Of a stretch of 64,000 nucleotides of DNA, positions 52,646 through 63,608 are shown piece after piece. The position numbers were made by a program, and so were the translations under genes. Position 1 is the stretch's first letter. The number at the start of each line of letters is the position of its first letter. The notes beneath the pieces were generated by a model that saw nothing but the letters and a program-made list of their open reading frames with translations, made no database searches and was not told the origin of the DNA. This DNA is from Siphonodentalium dalli. Taxonomy: Eukaryota; Mollusca; Scaphopoda; Gadilida; Siphonodentaliidae. The DNA lies in assembly GCA_032622095.1 (NCBI GenBank), contig CP136067.1, positions 178,654,556 through 178,718,555 of the forward strand. The letters run 5' to 3'.

Positions 52646-53440
52646 ATAAAGTAAAATCCAAGATGGTTGTTGGCGGCTATGTTTTCGAATGAAATTAAAA
52701 AACAATAGATAGCTTCCATCCAGTAATTCAATATCAATATTAATATGAAATTTGGTGATGATCGGCTGAGGGATATGGATTGTAGGGTGTGCCAAAGGAT
52801 TTAGTCATGCAAAGAGTAAAATCCAAGATGGCAGCCAGCGGACATGTTTTATGGCCGAATGACCAACATAACTTGTTCCCATTAACATGTCCATATTGAC
52901 ATCCGTGACAAATTTCATGATGATGCTACCAAATGTACGACCTGTAGTCCGTGCCAATGGATTTAGTCTTACAAAGATTAAAACCCAAGATGGCTGCTGT
53001 TGGCCATGTTTTTTTGGCCGAATGACCCCAAAATGACTCGTTCCCATCTACATGTCAATATTAACTTCCAAGATAAATTTCATTATGATCAGACGAACAC
53101 TCCGCGCTGTAGCCCGTGCTAATTGATTGAATACTGAATTTCAAGATGGCGGCTGGTGGCCATGTTTTATGGTCGAATGACCCCAAAATGACCCATTTAC
53201 ATGTCATTGTTAACATCCATGACAACTGTCATGATGATCAGACCAAAGCTATGACCTGTAGCCCGTGCCAACGGATTTAGTCATGCAAAGAGTAAAATCC
53301 AAGATGGCTGCTGATGGACATGTTTTTTTGGCAGAACAACCCCAAAATTACTCGTTCCCATCCGCATGTCAATATTAACATACATGGCAAATTTCATGAT
53401 GATCAGACGAATAGTACAACCTGTAGCCCGTGCAAATCCC
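52646..53440. repeat. Degenerate tandem repeat, about 160 bp, five copies
   Basis: Units are marked by CAAGATGG at 52659, 52824, 52986, 53142 and 53300 (spacings 165, 162, 156, 158). Each continues with CATGTTTT, a GAATGACCCCAAAATGA block, CATGTCAATATTAACATCC, AATTTCATGATGATCAGAC and TGTAGCCCGTGCCAA. A diverged partial unit sits at 55540-55630. Open frames on the minus strand (52559-53047) are by-products of the repeat. Confidence 0.85.
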
Positions 53441-53802
53441 CACACAAGATCGGAGATATGGCATCTTAAACTAACTAACCCGCACAAGAAACTGCATCTG
53501 AATATCTGGAAAATGGTTTGAAAAAAAAATCGTTGCCTATTGCTATTCATATGGATCTTTTGGATGACCACTAGTTTGGAGCCATACAATTTTTCGTTGA
53601 AAAACATGGGCACCAGCGGCCATCTCTTGATTTTATTCTTGGTATGGTACACCCTACAGATTGTCCGATTGTCACTAAACACAATTGTTTTGACAATTCC
53701 GTGACCAATTTCACGATTCTGCAGCTTAACAACCACGGTGCTACAACAGTTTAATGATTCCTCGACCTTATTATACATGATACTGTATTTTATGGCAAAC
53801 AT
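53441..53802 (-). CDS. Uncharacterised open frame next to the 160-bp repeat
   Basis: A minus-strand frame starts with MFAIKYSIMYNKVEESLN and includes TVVVKLQNREIGHGIVKTIV and KRWPLVPMFFNEKLYG before running into the repeat (the full open frame is 53281-53802, 173 codons). The 118 codons outside the repeat are mixed in composition and not low-complexity, which is unusual for chance in this AT-rich DNA. I do not recognise the family, and splice sites and neighbours give no support. It may be a piece of a transposon-encoded protein or spurious. Confidence 0.22.
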
Positions 53803-54114
53803 ACATAAAGGGGCTTTTTACTGAATTGGGACGATAAAAATGGGCTTCTTCTTGTGTTCATTGTATATAGTAGACTTTGCAGGTCCACCAGGTTGACTCT
53901 CGGAATACACACGTGCATGAAATTTATATATAAAATAAGTCACAATCGGCTCGGTCAATTCCGGACCATCAGATCAAACCGCGAACCGATCGCAAAAAGA
54001 AAATTCTTTGGCTAGAAGTATGGGACATTAACAGTGCAAAAATGAACATCCAACATAGGCTTTGATAAGAATAAATGTAGGATATTATGGGAGGCAAAAT
54101 TCACATTTAATAAT
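53803..54114. other. Unassigned DNA
   Basis: No gene or repeat recognised. Confidence 0.5.
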
Positions 54115-54172
54115 TATTTGCCCTTAAGCCAGCTGCTTAAGCGTAATTATTTGCACTTAAGCGCAATTTATG
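54115..54172. repeat. GCTTAAGC palindrome cluster, first
   Basis: Three CTTAAG-centred palindromic motifs (CCCTTAAGCC, TGCTTAAGCG, CACTTAAGCG) lie within 58 bp, linked by AATTATTTG spacers. Confidence 0.7.
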
Positions 54173-54324
54173 GTTATATGTAACTAAACACCCCTGGTGA
54201 ATAAATAGGTTTATCCATAACATAACCTTAACTCCAATTGACATATCTCCTCTTGTTTTCATTGATTTGGATGGGTAGAGAGCCAGCTCAACTTCTTTAT
54301 CAAAATGGCTGACTTGCAACAGTA

Positions 54325-54435
54325 TCACCTTCTGTTTTAGTTGGAGTGACTCGTGATAGCATTATATTATCTTCGGTATATATTAGTTGGGGCTACTCGC
54401 AATAGCATTACTTTCTGTATTAGTCGGGGCAACTT
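54325..54435. repeat. Short degenerate tandem repeat
   Basis: Three loose units of about 50 bp share TTAGTTGG(A/G)G, GACTCGTGATAGCATTA or CTACTCGCAATAGCATTA, and a TTCTGTATTAG-like lead. Confidence 0.5.
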
Positions 54436-54987
54436 TGATTTTCTTCAATTTTCGAGTATACATTCACACCATATGAGGGAAAGCCTTGGTGACACCACAT
54501 TCACATTTATTACCATGGAAATACTATATATTTGTGCAAGAGATGCTGATTTAATTATAAAAAACTAGAGCTCGAGGACTGAGACACCAAAGCTTCAGGA
54601 ATGAGACACCAATTATTTGGAACAGGGATGCTGATAACATGAAAATAGAGTTTTTCCCTGATAAGTAAACCATATGAGGTAAGTAAACCCTCATGCAGTG
54701 ATACCAGATGCTATAGTATATGACCATAGTAATGGCCCAAAAATACATTAAAATACATCATATACAAAATTACTAGAGTTCCGGGAAGGAGACATCAATT
54801 CTTTGGATATAGGGATGCTGATAATATGTAATTAGGGATTATCATTGTTGAACACACACTCACAGTTGACTGTTGAGTACTTAGTCTAATTAAAACAGGT
54901 TAAAATTAGCCCAATGCTCCTCTTGTGTTGGTATGTGATACAGCAGGTCATGCCAATAGTTTATGGGTAGGATCGATAGTAGTCACA
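54436..54987. other. Unassigned DNA with a diverged pair
   Basis: Two related segments (near 54567-54640 and 54773-54830) share ACTAGAG, GGAGACA(C/T)CAAT, TTTGGA and AGGGATGCTGATAA. No gene is seen. Confidence 0.45.
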
Positions 54988-55150
54988 ATTACGCTTAAGC
55001 GCAATTCATTGCGCTCACGCACATTTTAAGCGCAATTCATTATGCTTAAGCGTAAATGCCCTATTTGTACTTAAGCACACTATGTGGTATTTGCGCTTAA
55101 GCGCAATTGATTGTGCTTAAGTGCAATTATTTGCGATTAATCGCAATCAA
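54988..55150. repeat. GCTTAAGC palindrome cluster, second
   Basis: Seven or so copies of a GCGCTTAAGCGCAATT-type motif or close variants (ACGCTTAAGCGC, TGCTTAAGCGT, TACTTAAGCAC, GCGCTTAAGCGC, TGCTTAAGTGC, GCGATTAATCGC) lie in 160 bp. A lone copy lies near 52268. Confidence 0.75.
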
Positions 55151-56717
55151 ATAGATTGTTTTCCTTTGAACCGCCGACAATCGCTATGATCTATATACAT
55201 TTGTTTTTTGCTATTTTTTTTACTTTATAACTTCCCGGGGCCAGTGAGGAACAAAGTGTAAACATTCGTGGTCGGAACTTTCAAATTTAGAGTAATTTTC
55301 ACAAATTTAACAAAAATCGTTTCTGAAATATAAGTGTGGGTTTTTAGTAAACAAAGAATGTTCTATTCGCTGCCGAATTGGGCTATTTTTATTTGAAAAT
55401 GATGCTTAATTATTTAAAATAGCAATTTTCACATCATCTACCATCACCAAGCTCTCGGAGATTTCCCGGCGATGTCATCATATGCCGGGAGTTCCAGAAA
55501 TGGGCGAGTTATCGTTCTTTTCTGGGGTTGCCTATTGCTAATATGAAGTTTGGTGATGATCGGGTGAGGGATGTGATCTGTATGATTTAGTCATGCAAAG
55601 AGTAGGCTAATACAAGATGGCTGACATATAAATTTTTTCAAATTTGACAGCTCCCATCTAGAGGCGATTTTAAACATGGCTGTAATTTTTCAATACAATT
55701 CTCCAATAAATGGAACCTGCAGTGTGCCAATGGATTCAAATTTAAATCCATTTTAACACATATCGTCAAAAATATTACCTGAAATTTAACATTTTACACT
55801 TAGACCTGTTTTAGTGTTTAGTCCTCGAAATAACCAATGTCATGGGGAAACGCCATGACAATATGTGGAATGTAACATCATAAATTCCACTCCATTATTT
55901 ATATTTGCTGTGGAAACAGAATTTATATTTGTTGTTGGAAACAGAAATGAACTGCCGCCATTGTTGACAATGTTGCTGTTGTTGTCGTCCCTTGTCTTCT
56001 GAGAAACCTGTAGGCAAGCTGCAAACATCGCCATCTACGCTCATGGCGTATGGGACTGAACTCTGCCTTGCAGCTTGCCCTGTCGGCCTGTCTCCACCAA
56101 AGCGATTCGACCGTTTGGCGGAGCCCGGATACCATATATAAACATGTTGATAACCGCGAAAACATTGTAGAGCTATTTGTCTAGGTTATAGTACACCAAA
56201 TATAAAATATTACCCCCCCCCACCCTTGGTGTGCTGTCACCCACACTCAAGTCAGCATAAAATCACATCTGGCAGCTGAATGGTTGATTATGATTGGGAT
56301 AAAATTAATGCAAAAACAAGAAAAAGTCAAAGCCACCATGAAAATACTATACCTATATGAATATTGATCCAGAGTGGGTGAAATAATTAACCTAGCATTT
56401 AATGGGGGTATGTTTGAAAATTTGGTGATGATTTTTTGTGCGGAATTAGGGCAGTATCAAAAGCGGTACATTTAAAGACGGAAAAAGCACACGGACCTAT
56501 TAATTTTTTTGGGTCATATTGGGTCCGAAGAGTCATTCTTCAAAATTGACTAGGTTAGAAAGTTCCTGCATTCACAAGGAATCGAGCATAGCCCCGGACA
56601 TTAACACTGTCGCCTATGGAGAATAATTGGTGTACTGTAACCTCTAATCGCAATACTAGACAAATTAGTACTTTCCAACAAAATACATCTGCGTGTTTTA
56701 CAACCCCGTCACATGGT
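55151..56717. other. Unassigned DNA
   Basis: Contains a lone diverged unit of the 160-bp repeat (55540-55630, sharing GATTTAGTCATGCAAAGAG). Minus frames at 55840-56034 and 55923-56165 have no recognisable domain. A C-run lies at 56213-56221. Confidence 0.5.
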
Positions 56718-57072
56718 TGTTCAACGCGAGTATACATAGAGGTGGTTTATAGAATACAATTACGCACGCTGAATTGTGCGGTGATATATATGGGTATTGT
56801 AAAAATGCAAAGCCGATTGGTGACGGTTTCTAATATAAAGGTTCACACCTTTTATTGGTCAGATGGATGTGTTTAAAAATTACAAGACATATAAGGCTTT
56901 ATTTTCCCACATTTGAAGAGCAGCATATATGCATTTTAAATGATGACATTTGCTTTCATTAATTAAATAAAATGCCACCTGCTGCTAAATAGCGACTGTC
57001 ATATGTATGTGCTATTCTAATTACATACAAATGCAAATTTCAGTCAATGTCCATATATATGTTTGCAATTTA
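56718..57072. repeat. Direct flanking segment, left copy
   Basis: Shares GGTGGTTTAT, TGACGGTTT, TAATATAAAGGT, AATTAAATAAAATG, CTGCTGCTAAATAGCGACT and GTGCTATTCTAA blocks in the same order with 61168-61558. The Helitron-like cluster begins at its right end. Confidence 0.75.
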
Positions 57073-57076
57073 TCTA

Positions 57077-57850
57077 TCTATTATATATTTTTGGAAGATC
57101 TGTCTGTGTGTGTGTGTGTGTGTTCGCGATGAACTCGAAAACGGCCGATCCGATTTCGATGAAACTTGGTATGTGGGGGTATTTTCGGCCAGGAAGTGGC
57201 ATAGGCCTATTAATTTTCAGATCCGAGGTCAACTTTTCACGTGCCGAGGTCAAATCTGTTTTTACGCTGTGTTACGGGACTTTCATTTGAGTTCGGTGCT
57301 TACAAATCGATTCGAAACAGCGCGAATAATAAAATGCCAGTCATAATAATGACACTGTGAGAATCTTTCGTGTTTCCTCTTTCCAACGATATATAATGCG
57401 TATGTATCTGTTTTAGTTATCTGCCTCAATTATCAAGAAGAAGTGGTACTATCTTCCATCAGGATAAAAACAATGCGTAACTTCTATGACGTCGTTAGAG
57501 GTCATAACGTTAGAGCACGTTAACGCTTAACCGGCCGATGCATTTGACTGTTTCAGACGTCTTGGCGATATCTTGGGCACCGATGGTAATTTATCTTTAT
57601 GTTGAAACTTGATAATTAATGAGCGTGTGTATATGAGGCGCGTTTATATACTTGAGTGGAAATCAAATCTGGTTGAACTGACGAAATTTGATGCATAGGG
57701 TATCTCGGTATCCGCTGGGCCGATTTCCCGGTATCCGCTGGGCCGATTTCCACCATTTTTTGGGGTGTTGGTGTTTGACCCCACCTGACCTTGACCTTCA
57801 AAATGGTCAATTCAAGGTCAAAGCCCGGACGAAGTCGGATCACCTTCTAG
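57077..57850 (+). mobile_element. Helitron-like non-autonomous element 1
   Basis: It starts TCTATTATATATTTTTGGA after an A and ends CACCTTCTAG before a T, the A|TC...CTAG|T configuration of Helitrons. An imperfect hairpin (CCGGAC GAA GTCGGA) lies just inside the 3' end. Inside are a (TG)n run, a conserved-looking GATGAACTCGAAAACGGCCG block and TGACCTTGACCTT at 57786. There is no Rep/helicase, so it is non-autonomous. Helitron calls from ends alone are uncertain. Confidence 0.5.
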
Positions 57851-57853
57851 TTT

Positions 57854-58787
57854 TCTATACTATATATTTTGAGAACTCCGTATATATATATGTATATATG
57901 TGTGTACTTCATGGAATCCAAAACGCGTGTACATATTGAGCTCAAATTTCGTATGTAAGTGTAAAATCCCACCGACACGGCCGTGGTCGCGTTTTGGAGA
58001 AGCTCGGAGCACCCTTTATCCACTCCCAAATCACCGGAAATGCACGGCGGGGGTTAATCGCGTTGATAGTTAAAGAGCGTTCCTATCCGCAGTGTCGTTG
58101 ATAAAGAGCGTATGTGCGTAAATGTGATTCTTACGTCTGGGTCTGGGCATGTGCGTTATTATACAGACATGAGCGTACTGTGTGATTCTTACGTACTTAT
58201 GGCTTCGTAGGAACGCGGATCGGGTCAGTTTTTCCACCCTAGGTGATCTTCACCTTGAAACGGGTATCCACAAATGATATATATGTGGGTGTCCTTTATA
58301 GACTGGAACCGATTGAGCTCAAACTTGCTCTTCGGGGTTAATCGCGTTGATAGTTAAAGAGCGTTCCTATCCGCAGTGTAGTTGATAAAGAGCGTATGTG
58401 CGTAAATGTGATTCTTACGTCTGGGTCTGGGCATGTGCGTCATTATACAGACATGAGCGTGCTGTGTGATTCTTACGTACTTATGGCTTCGTAGGAACGC
58501 GGATCGGGTCAGTTTTTCCGCCCTAGGTGATCTTCACCTTGAAACGGGTACCCACAAATGATATATATGTGGGTGTCCTTTATAGACTGGAACCGATTGA
58601 GCTCAAACTTGCTACCTACCGGGTGTGTCATGGACGGGTTAAATTGTGAACCCGACCTGACCTTGACCTTGAAAATGATCAATTCAAGGTCAAATCGGGT
58701 AAAATATTGAAAAACCAAAAATTAATTCAAAAATATAAACAAAAAATTAAATTAAAAAATTAATATGTCATGTTTCGGACAAACGCC
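57854..58787 (+). mobile_element. Helitron-like element 2, 3'-truncated, with 284-bp internal duplication
   Basis: The left end is TCTATACTATATATTTTGAG. The block starting GGGTTAATCGCG at 58051 repeats in tandem at 58335 (period 284 bp) through GAACGCGGATCGGGTCAG and CCTTTATAGACTGGAACCG. TGACCTTGACCTT occurs at 58658. Near 58786 the expected 3' hairpin (CGCCGCC) is broken and jumps into an internal block (GTAGCTCAAATTTCG), so the copy has lost its end or was rearranged. Confidence 0.5.
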
Positions 58788-59185
58788 GCCTGTAGCTCAA
58801 ATTTCGTATGTAAGTGTAAAATCACACGGACACCGCCGTGGTCGCGTTTTGGAGAAGCTCAGAGCACCCTTTATCCACTCCCAAATCATCGCAAATGCAC
58901 GGCGTGGGTTAATCAAGTGATTATTTAATGAGCGGTTGTTTTTGACGCATCGCTATAAAGAGCGTCTGTTTGCCATTCAACGTTATTAGCATCTGCAGAG
59001 AGATATACGGAACATACATTAAATTTAAAAAACATTTGTTTCTGACCAACCCTGCGAGCACGGATGGCGCGCTTTGTTTTTACAGTATATACTTTGATAT
59101 ATACCGAATTCATCCCAGATAATCACGAATACAGCATCAGATTTCTCCCCAGATATACCGTTATAAAGCAACTGGAATCTGCCAA
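58788..59185. other. Helitron-derived internal fragment
   Basis: Repeats the block CAAATTTCGTATGTAAGTGT to CACTCCCAAATCA seen at 57945-58032 and 59896-59984, then runs through GAGCGGTTGTTTTTGACGCA and GCATCTGCAGAGAGATATAC, shared with 60028-60106. No ends are seen. Confidence 0.5.
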
Positions 59186-59821
59186 TCTACTATATAATTT
59201 GAGACTTCCGTATATATATATATATAATCGAAAACGCGTGTAGGAACGGGCATCCCCACGGCAATGTCTGTCGGCTTATAAGACATCTTTACTACACATG
59301 ACAACCGGGTCTCTATATATGTACCAAAATTACGCCGCGTTGGTGACTGGGAAATTCCAGGGAATGCCGATTGAGCTCAAACTTGCTACCTACGGGAAGT
59401 GTCATATATATGAGTATGTCCTTTATAGACTCGAACCGATTGAGCTCAAACTTGCTAAATATTGACTGGGAAATTCCAGGGAATGCCGATTGAGCTCAAA
59501 CTTGCTACCTACGGGAAGTGTCATATATATGTGTGTGTCCTTTATAGACTCGAACCGATTGAGCTCAAACTTGCTAAATACGGCAAGTTTCATGGACGGG
59601 TTCATTGAAAAACAAAACAAAATCGGGTAAAATTGAAAAAAAAATGGGAAAAGGCACAATTAACTCATTGAAAAACCAAAACATCGCGTCAAATTTAAAC
59701 ACAAAAACAAAAAAAATAACTCATTGAAAAACAAAAAATTTAATTAATTAAAAAAATTAATTAAAACTTTAAAATTGTCATTTTTCTGACTATTGCCGCC
59801 AGTGGCGGGCTAACCTGCTAG
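59186..59821 (+). mobile_element. Helitron-like non-autonomous element 3
   Basis: It begins TCTACTATATAATTTGAGAC after AA and ends GCTAACCTGCTAG. A GC-rich hairpin (GCCGCC AGT GGCGGGC) lies immediately upstream, which fits the Helitron 3' rule (hairpin, short spacer, CTRR). It contains a two-copy 119-bp tandem repeat (GACTGGGAAATTCC at 59345 and 59464). There is no coding content. Confidence 0.55.
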
Positions 59822-61106
59822 TCTATACTATATATTTTGAGAACTCCGTGTGTGTGTACTTTATAGAATCGAAAACGACTGCACCCATCGAGCTCAAATT
59901 TCGTATATAAGTGTAAAAACCCACGAACACCGTAGCTGTCGCGTTTTGGAGAAGCTCTGAACACCCTTTATCCACTCCCAAATCACCGCAAAGGCACGGC
60001 GTGGGTTAATCAAGTGATTATTTAATGAGCGTTTGTTTTTGACGCATCGCTGTAAAGAGCGTCTTTTTACCATTCAACGTTATTAGCATCTGCAGAGAGA
60101 TATACGGGAACATTGAGTGGTTTCCTATGCGGGGAGATTTATTGGATGCCATAGTACTCTTTCAACATCATTGTTATAGTATGTATGACACTTAGGTCAG
60201 GGCTTAGGGGGGGGGGTAGTTATAGGCATAATGCTTCTCAGAAATCCCGGTTACAAACCAACACTCACAATTTCGTATTTACGCAAACGTATACGGGGCT
60301 TTCCTATTTTTAGAACGCAACACATGATACCAAACAAAATTACGTCGCGTTGGTGATGGCGTTCACGACGGGATTAATTGACTGTCCGCTCTTTGCGATG
60401 ATGGGGTTCGTGACGGGATTAACTTTGCGGGGACTATTGACCATGCATCGCGTAAGGGTGGACAACCTCTGTCAGGGGCTGCTCAATGGCCACGTGCAGG
60501 TTAAATAAAATCATACCTCTTCTGGGTCTGGGCGTGTATAGACATGAGCGTGTTGTGTTCCTAAGAACGCGGAGCGTGTTGTGTTCCTAAGAACGCGGAT
60601 CGGGTAAGTTTTTCCGCCCTAGGTGAGCTCAAACTTCGTATATAAGTGTAAAAACACACGGGGATCGTCGACGTCGCATTGTGTGAAACATTCTTATGTC
60701 TGTCGTTCCTAGGAACGGGGGAATTTTTCATCGGGTCAGTCTTAACCTTCAAACGGGTACCCACAAATTATATATTGTGACCCCGAAATGACCTTGACCT
60801 TGAAAATGATCAATCGGGTCAAATATTGAAAAACCCAATATCGTTCCTAGGAAGGGGGGATTTCATCGGGTAAATTTTTCCGCCAGAAACAAAAAATTAA
60901 AAAATTCAGAAAAAACATATATTACATTAAAAAAATTCAGAAAAAAAATATATTACATTTAAAAAACATTAAATTAATATTAAAAAATAAACATGTCATA
61001 AAATGTCATGTTTCGGAAAAAATTCAGAAAAAATATATATTACATTTAAAAAACATAAAATGTCATGTTTCGGACAAACGCCGCCGGTGGCGGGCTAACC
61101 TGCTAG
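59822..61106 (+). mobile_element. Helitron-like non-autonomous element 4
   Basis: It abuts element 3 with no spacer: CTAG at 59818-59821 is followed by TCTATACTATATATTTTGAG. It ends CGCCGCCGGTGGCGGGC-TAACCTGCTAG at 61106, followed by T. It carries TGACCTTGACCTT at 60789, a G-run near 60208, and AT-rich duplicated ATTCAGAAAAAATATATTAC blocks before the 3' hairpin. Head-to-tail adjacency is known for Helitrons. Confidence 0.55.
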
Positions 61107-61167
61107 TAATATATATATGTATCACATTTATAACGTATAGTAGTTAATTAACACGACTCAGTCGTAT

Positions 61168-61558
61168 GTTCAGTGTGAATATACATAGGGGTGGTTTATA
61201 TAATGCAATTATGCACGTTTCGTTTTGGGGTAATTTATGGGTATTGTAATTTGTAAAACGGATAGGTGACGGTTTGTAATATAAAGGTGCACACATTTTA
61301 TTGGTGAGCCGATTGTGTTCAAAAATACAAGACATACAGCTGTATTTCCAACACCTTTAAAGAGCAGCAGAAGTGTGTGCAAAAGCGACAGATATGTATT
61401 GTAAACGTAGACAAGTGCTTTCAGTAATTAAATAAAATGATGACTAAAATACAATCAAATGACATCTGCTGCTAAATAGCGACTTGCATTTGTGTGTGCT
61501 ATTCTAACTACATACAGACGCAAGTTTCCGTCAGTATCCATATATATTTGCAATTTAT
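61168..61558. repeat. Direct flanking segment, right copy
   Basis: Diverged copy of 56718-57072, about 4.45 kb downstream and in the same orientation. It continues into TTGCAATTTATAACATATAG without a Helitron at that point. Confidence 0.75.
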
Positions 61559-61966
61559 AACATATAGATGTGTCAAATTTACAATTTAGTTACAGAAAAT
61601 AACGACATTTCATACATACTTACTTGTTCAATATATAATAAACAGCTGTACAGATTGAATACATATGGTGAAATTTACCCATAGGGGTTTTCTCAAACTT
61701 TCAGGATGCTCCAGTCATGGCAGGGTTAAATTGACACCATTTGAGACCCATCTCATTTATCTCTCAAAATGTGTTAAATTATACAAAAATATTTATTAAT
61801 CATGTTTATGCTAAATGGATTCTCTCACTCAAAGTGTACATAGGATTGGTCTATAATGATTTGCAGGAATGGGCAGGTAATATAAGCAGACGAATGATAA
61901 ATGAAAGTGCGGAGAGAGTCCTATTTACTGAGGGAAATGTTTAGAGAATAAGTTCTATGATCGTTT
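61559..61966. other. Unassigned DNA
   Basis: A 67-codon frame at 61741-61944 has no recognisable product. Confidence 0.5.
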
Positions 61967-62312
61967 TATTGAACTTATAATCTGAACATTTCCTATAAAG
62001 TAACTACTCACCAATGATGATTTAGTATAGAAGGGATTAAACTTATTATCTGAACATTTACTATAAGATAACTACTCATCAATGATGATTTAGTATAGAA
62101 AGGGTTAAACTTATTATCTGAACATTTCCGATAAGATAACTACTCATCAATGATGATTTAGTATAGAAAGGATTAAACTTATTATCTGAACATTTCCTAT
62201 GTGATAACTACTCATCAATGATGATTTAGTATAGAAAGGGTTAAACTTATTATCTGAACATTTCCTATGTGATAACTACTCATCAATGATGCTTTAATAT
62301 ATAAAGGATTAA
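61967..62312. repeat. Tandem repeat, 68-bp period, five copies
   Basis: GAACATTT recurs at 61984, 62052, 62120, 62188 and 62256, exactly 68 bp apart. Each unit also holds ATAACTACTCATCAATGATG and TTTAGTATAGAAAGG. The last unit degenerates near 62300. Confidence 0.95.
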
Positions 62313-62695
62313 AGGGGTACTGTTTACTAAATCCGGCAATTTATGTGACCATCTCCTTTTGTACTCAACAGAATATATGCAACAAATGAATGAATTTGAG
62401 CCATTGGTTAGTGCAACATACACTCGTGTCTCTTCAAACGCTAACGTCAAAATTGACGTCTCTATTAAACGGTGACTATATATATATTGGCTTGGTCTAA
62501 GATTGGACGCTTATATATGATGTTCTGTTTTGTGGGGCTTAGTTCTGTTACATCTCAAATTTATTATAATTATCATGCGCAGGGTAGCCATTACAGGTCA
62601 GGCACATCCTGAATTCAACTATATAGTTATATTTAACTATATCACATGAAACCCCTGTTTTATCATTAAATAAGCCATTACATATTATAAAGTTA
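62313..62695. other. Unassigned DNA
   Basis: No gene or repeat recognised. Confidence 0.5.
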
Positions 62696-62843
62696 TTATA
62701 CAATGTTATGTACAGTATGTGTTTTTCTTGTACGAGTCCAGGTTGTGGTGAAAAGTCATATTGGATGAGACACGCCAGTGTCGAGTCCAATATGACTTTT
62801 CACGAGTACAAGAAAAACTCATACTGTACACAACATTGTATAA
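62696..62843. repeat. Long imperfect palindrome
   Basis: Arms start TTATACAATGTTATGTACAG and end CTGTACACAACATTGTATAA, with an inner pair GTGAAAAGTCATATTGGA / TCCAATATGACTTTTCAC. The left arm has about ten extra bases (CCAGGTTGTG). ACGAGT is present in both arms in the same direction (left TGTACGAGTCCA, right TCACGAGTACA), and GAG also reads the same way near the apex (ATGAGA, TCGAGT). Confidence 0.85.
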
Positions 62844-63092
62844 TGACATTTTTATTATCCATCTGTATGTTTATCAAATTTTGGAAATAAAACTTTTGTC
62901 GTTATTTTTGGTATTTGTCGGCACTTAATTCTCTATAAAACCCTGTACCGTATATTGATCATCAGAAAGCATGATTTGAAAAAGTAAACACGGAAGTGAG
63001 AACAAAACTCAATGCGGAAGTAAAACGTCTGCTAAAATCCATCAATGTTGCGCGCGCATCACAATTTCACCGATTTATTTCGCAATAGTCAC
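62844..63092. other. Unassigned DNA
   Basis: No gene or repeat recognised. Confidence 0.5.
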
Positions 63093-63168
63093 GGAGTCCA
63101 ATATGAAAAGTAATATTGTACAGTCGGGAGTCCAATATGACTTTCGGGAGTCCAATATGACTTTTTCC
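63093..63168 (+). repeat. GGAGTCCAATATGA repeats
   Basis: Three direct copies at 63093, 63127 and 63147 (the last two 20 bp apart, extended by CTTT). The same string, GAGTCCAATATGACTTTT, is the inner right arm of the palindrome at 62696-62843. Confidence 0.8.
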
Positions 63169-63608
63169 AGGACGTGGCGGCTTTTGCCCAATCGGAAATG
63201 GTGTTAGTTAAGGGATGGGTAATAATTTCTTATATGTCACTAGTGATGAATATACCCGTACTTCCCGACAATTTGGCAGCGCGCGAACACAATTACTTTA
63301 CATTGATTGGGCGGATTAATACTATTTCCAAAGCCACAGATGTCACCAACACCGGACAATGCAAAATGATTGATTTGTTCATTAAAGTTAAATTCTTGCC
63401 CAACTTCGTTGATCTAACGAAAATAGACACAAAACAAGGAGGCAAATTCGGGACTATATTTTCGTCGTAAGCCTGAGCGCGCGTATACTGTTGCATACGG
63501 TTGTGAAGCGTCTCCGCCAACGATGTAAATATGTGCATTTTAAAGCTTCTTTTAAGGATTTCGGTTGTTAAAAAGGCATAAAGCTCTATTTTTTTCATGT
63601 GATATACA
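63169..63608. other. Open frames on both strands, no recognised gene
   Basis: A plus frame (63174-63470, 98 codons) and a minus frame (63293-63598, 101 codons) overlap. Neither has a recognisable domain or splice signal. At most one could be real. Confidence 0.35.

Noticed and set aside
52559-53047. Two minus-strand genes of about 80 codons
   Set aside because: They are translations of the 160-bp tandem repeat and share the same repeated phrases.
63174-63598. Overlapping ~100-codon genes on opposite strands
   Set aside because: Neither has a domain or splice signal; kept only as an unassigned stretch.
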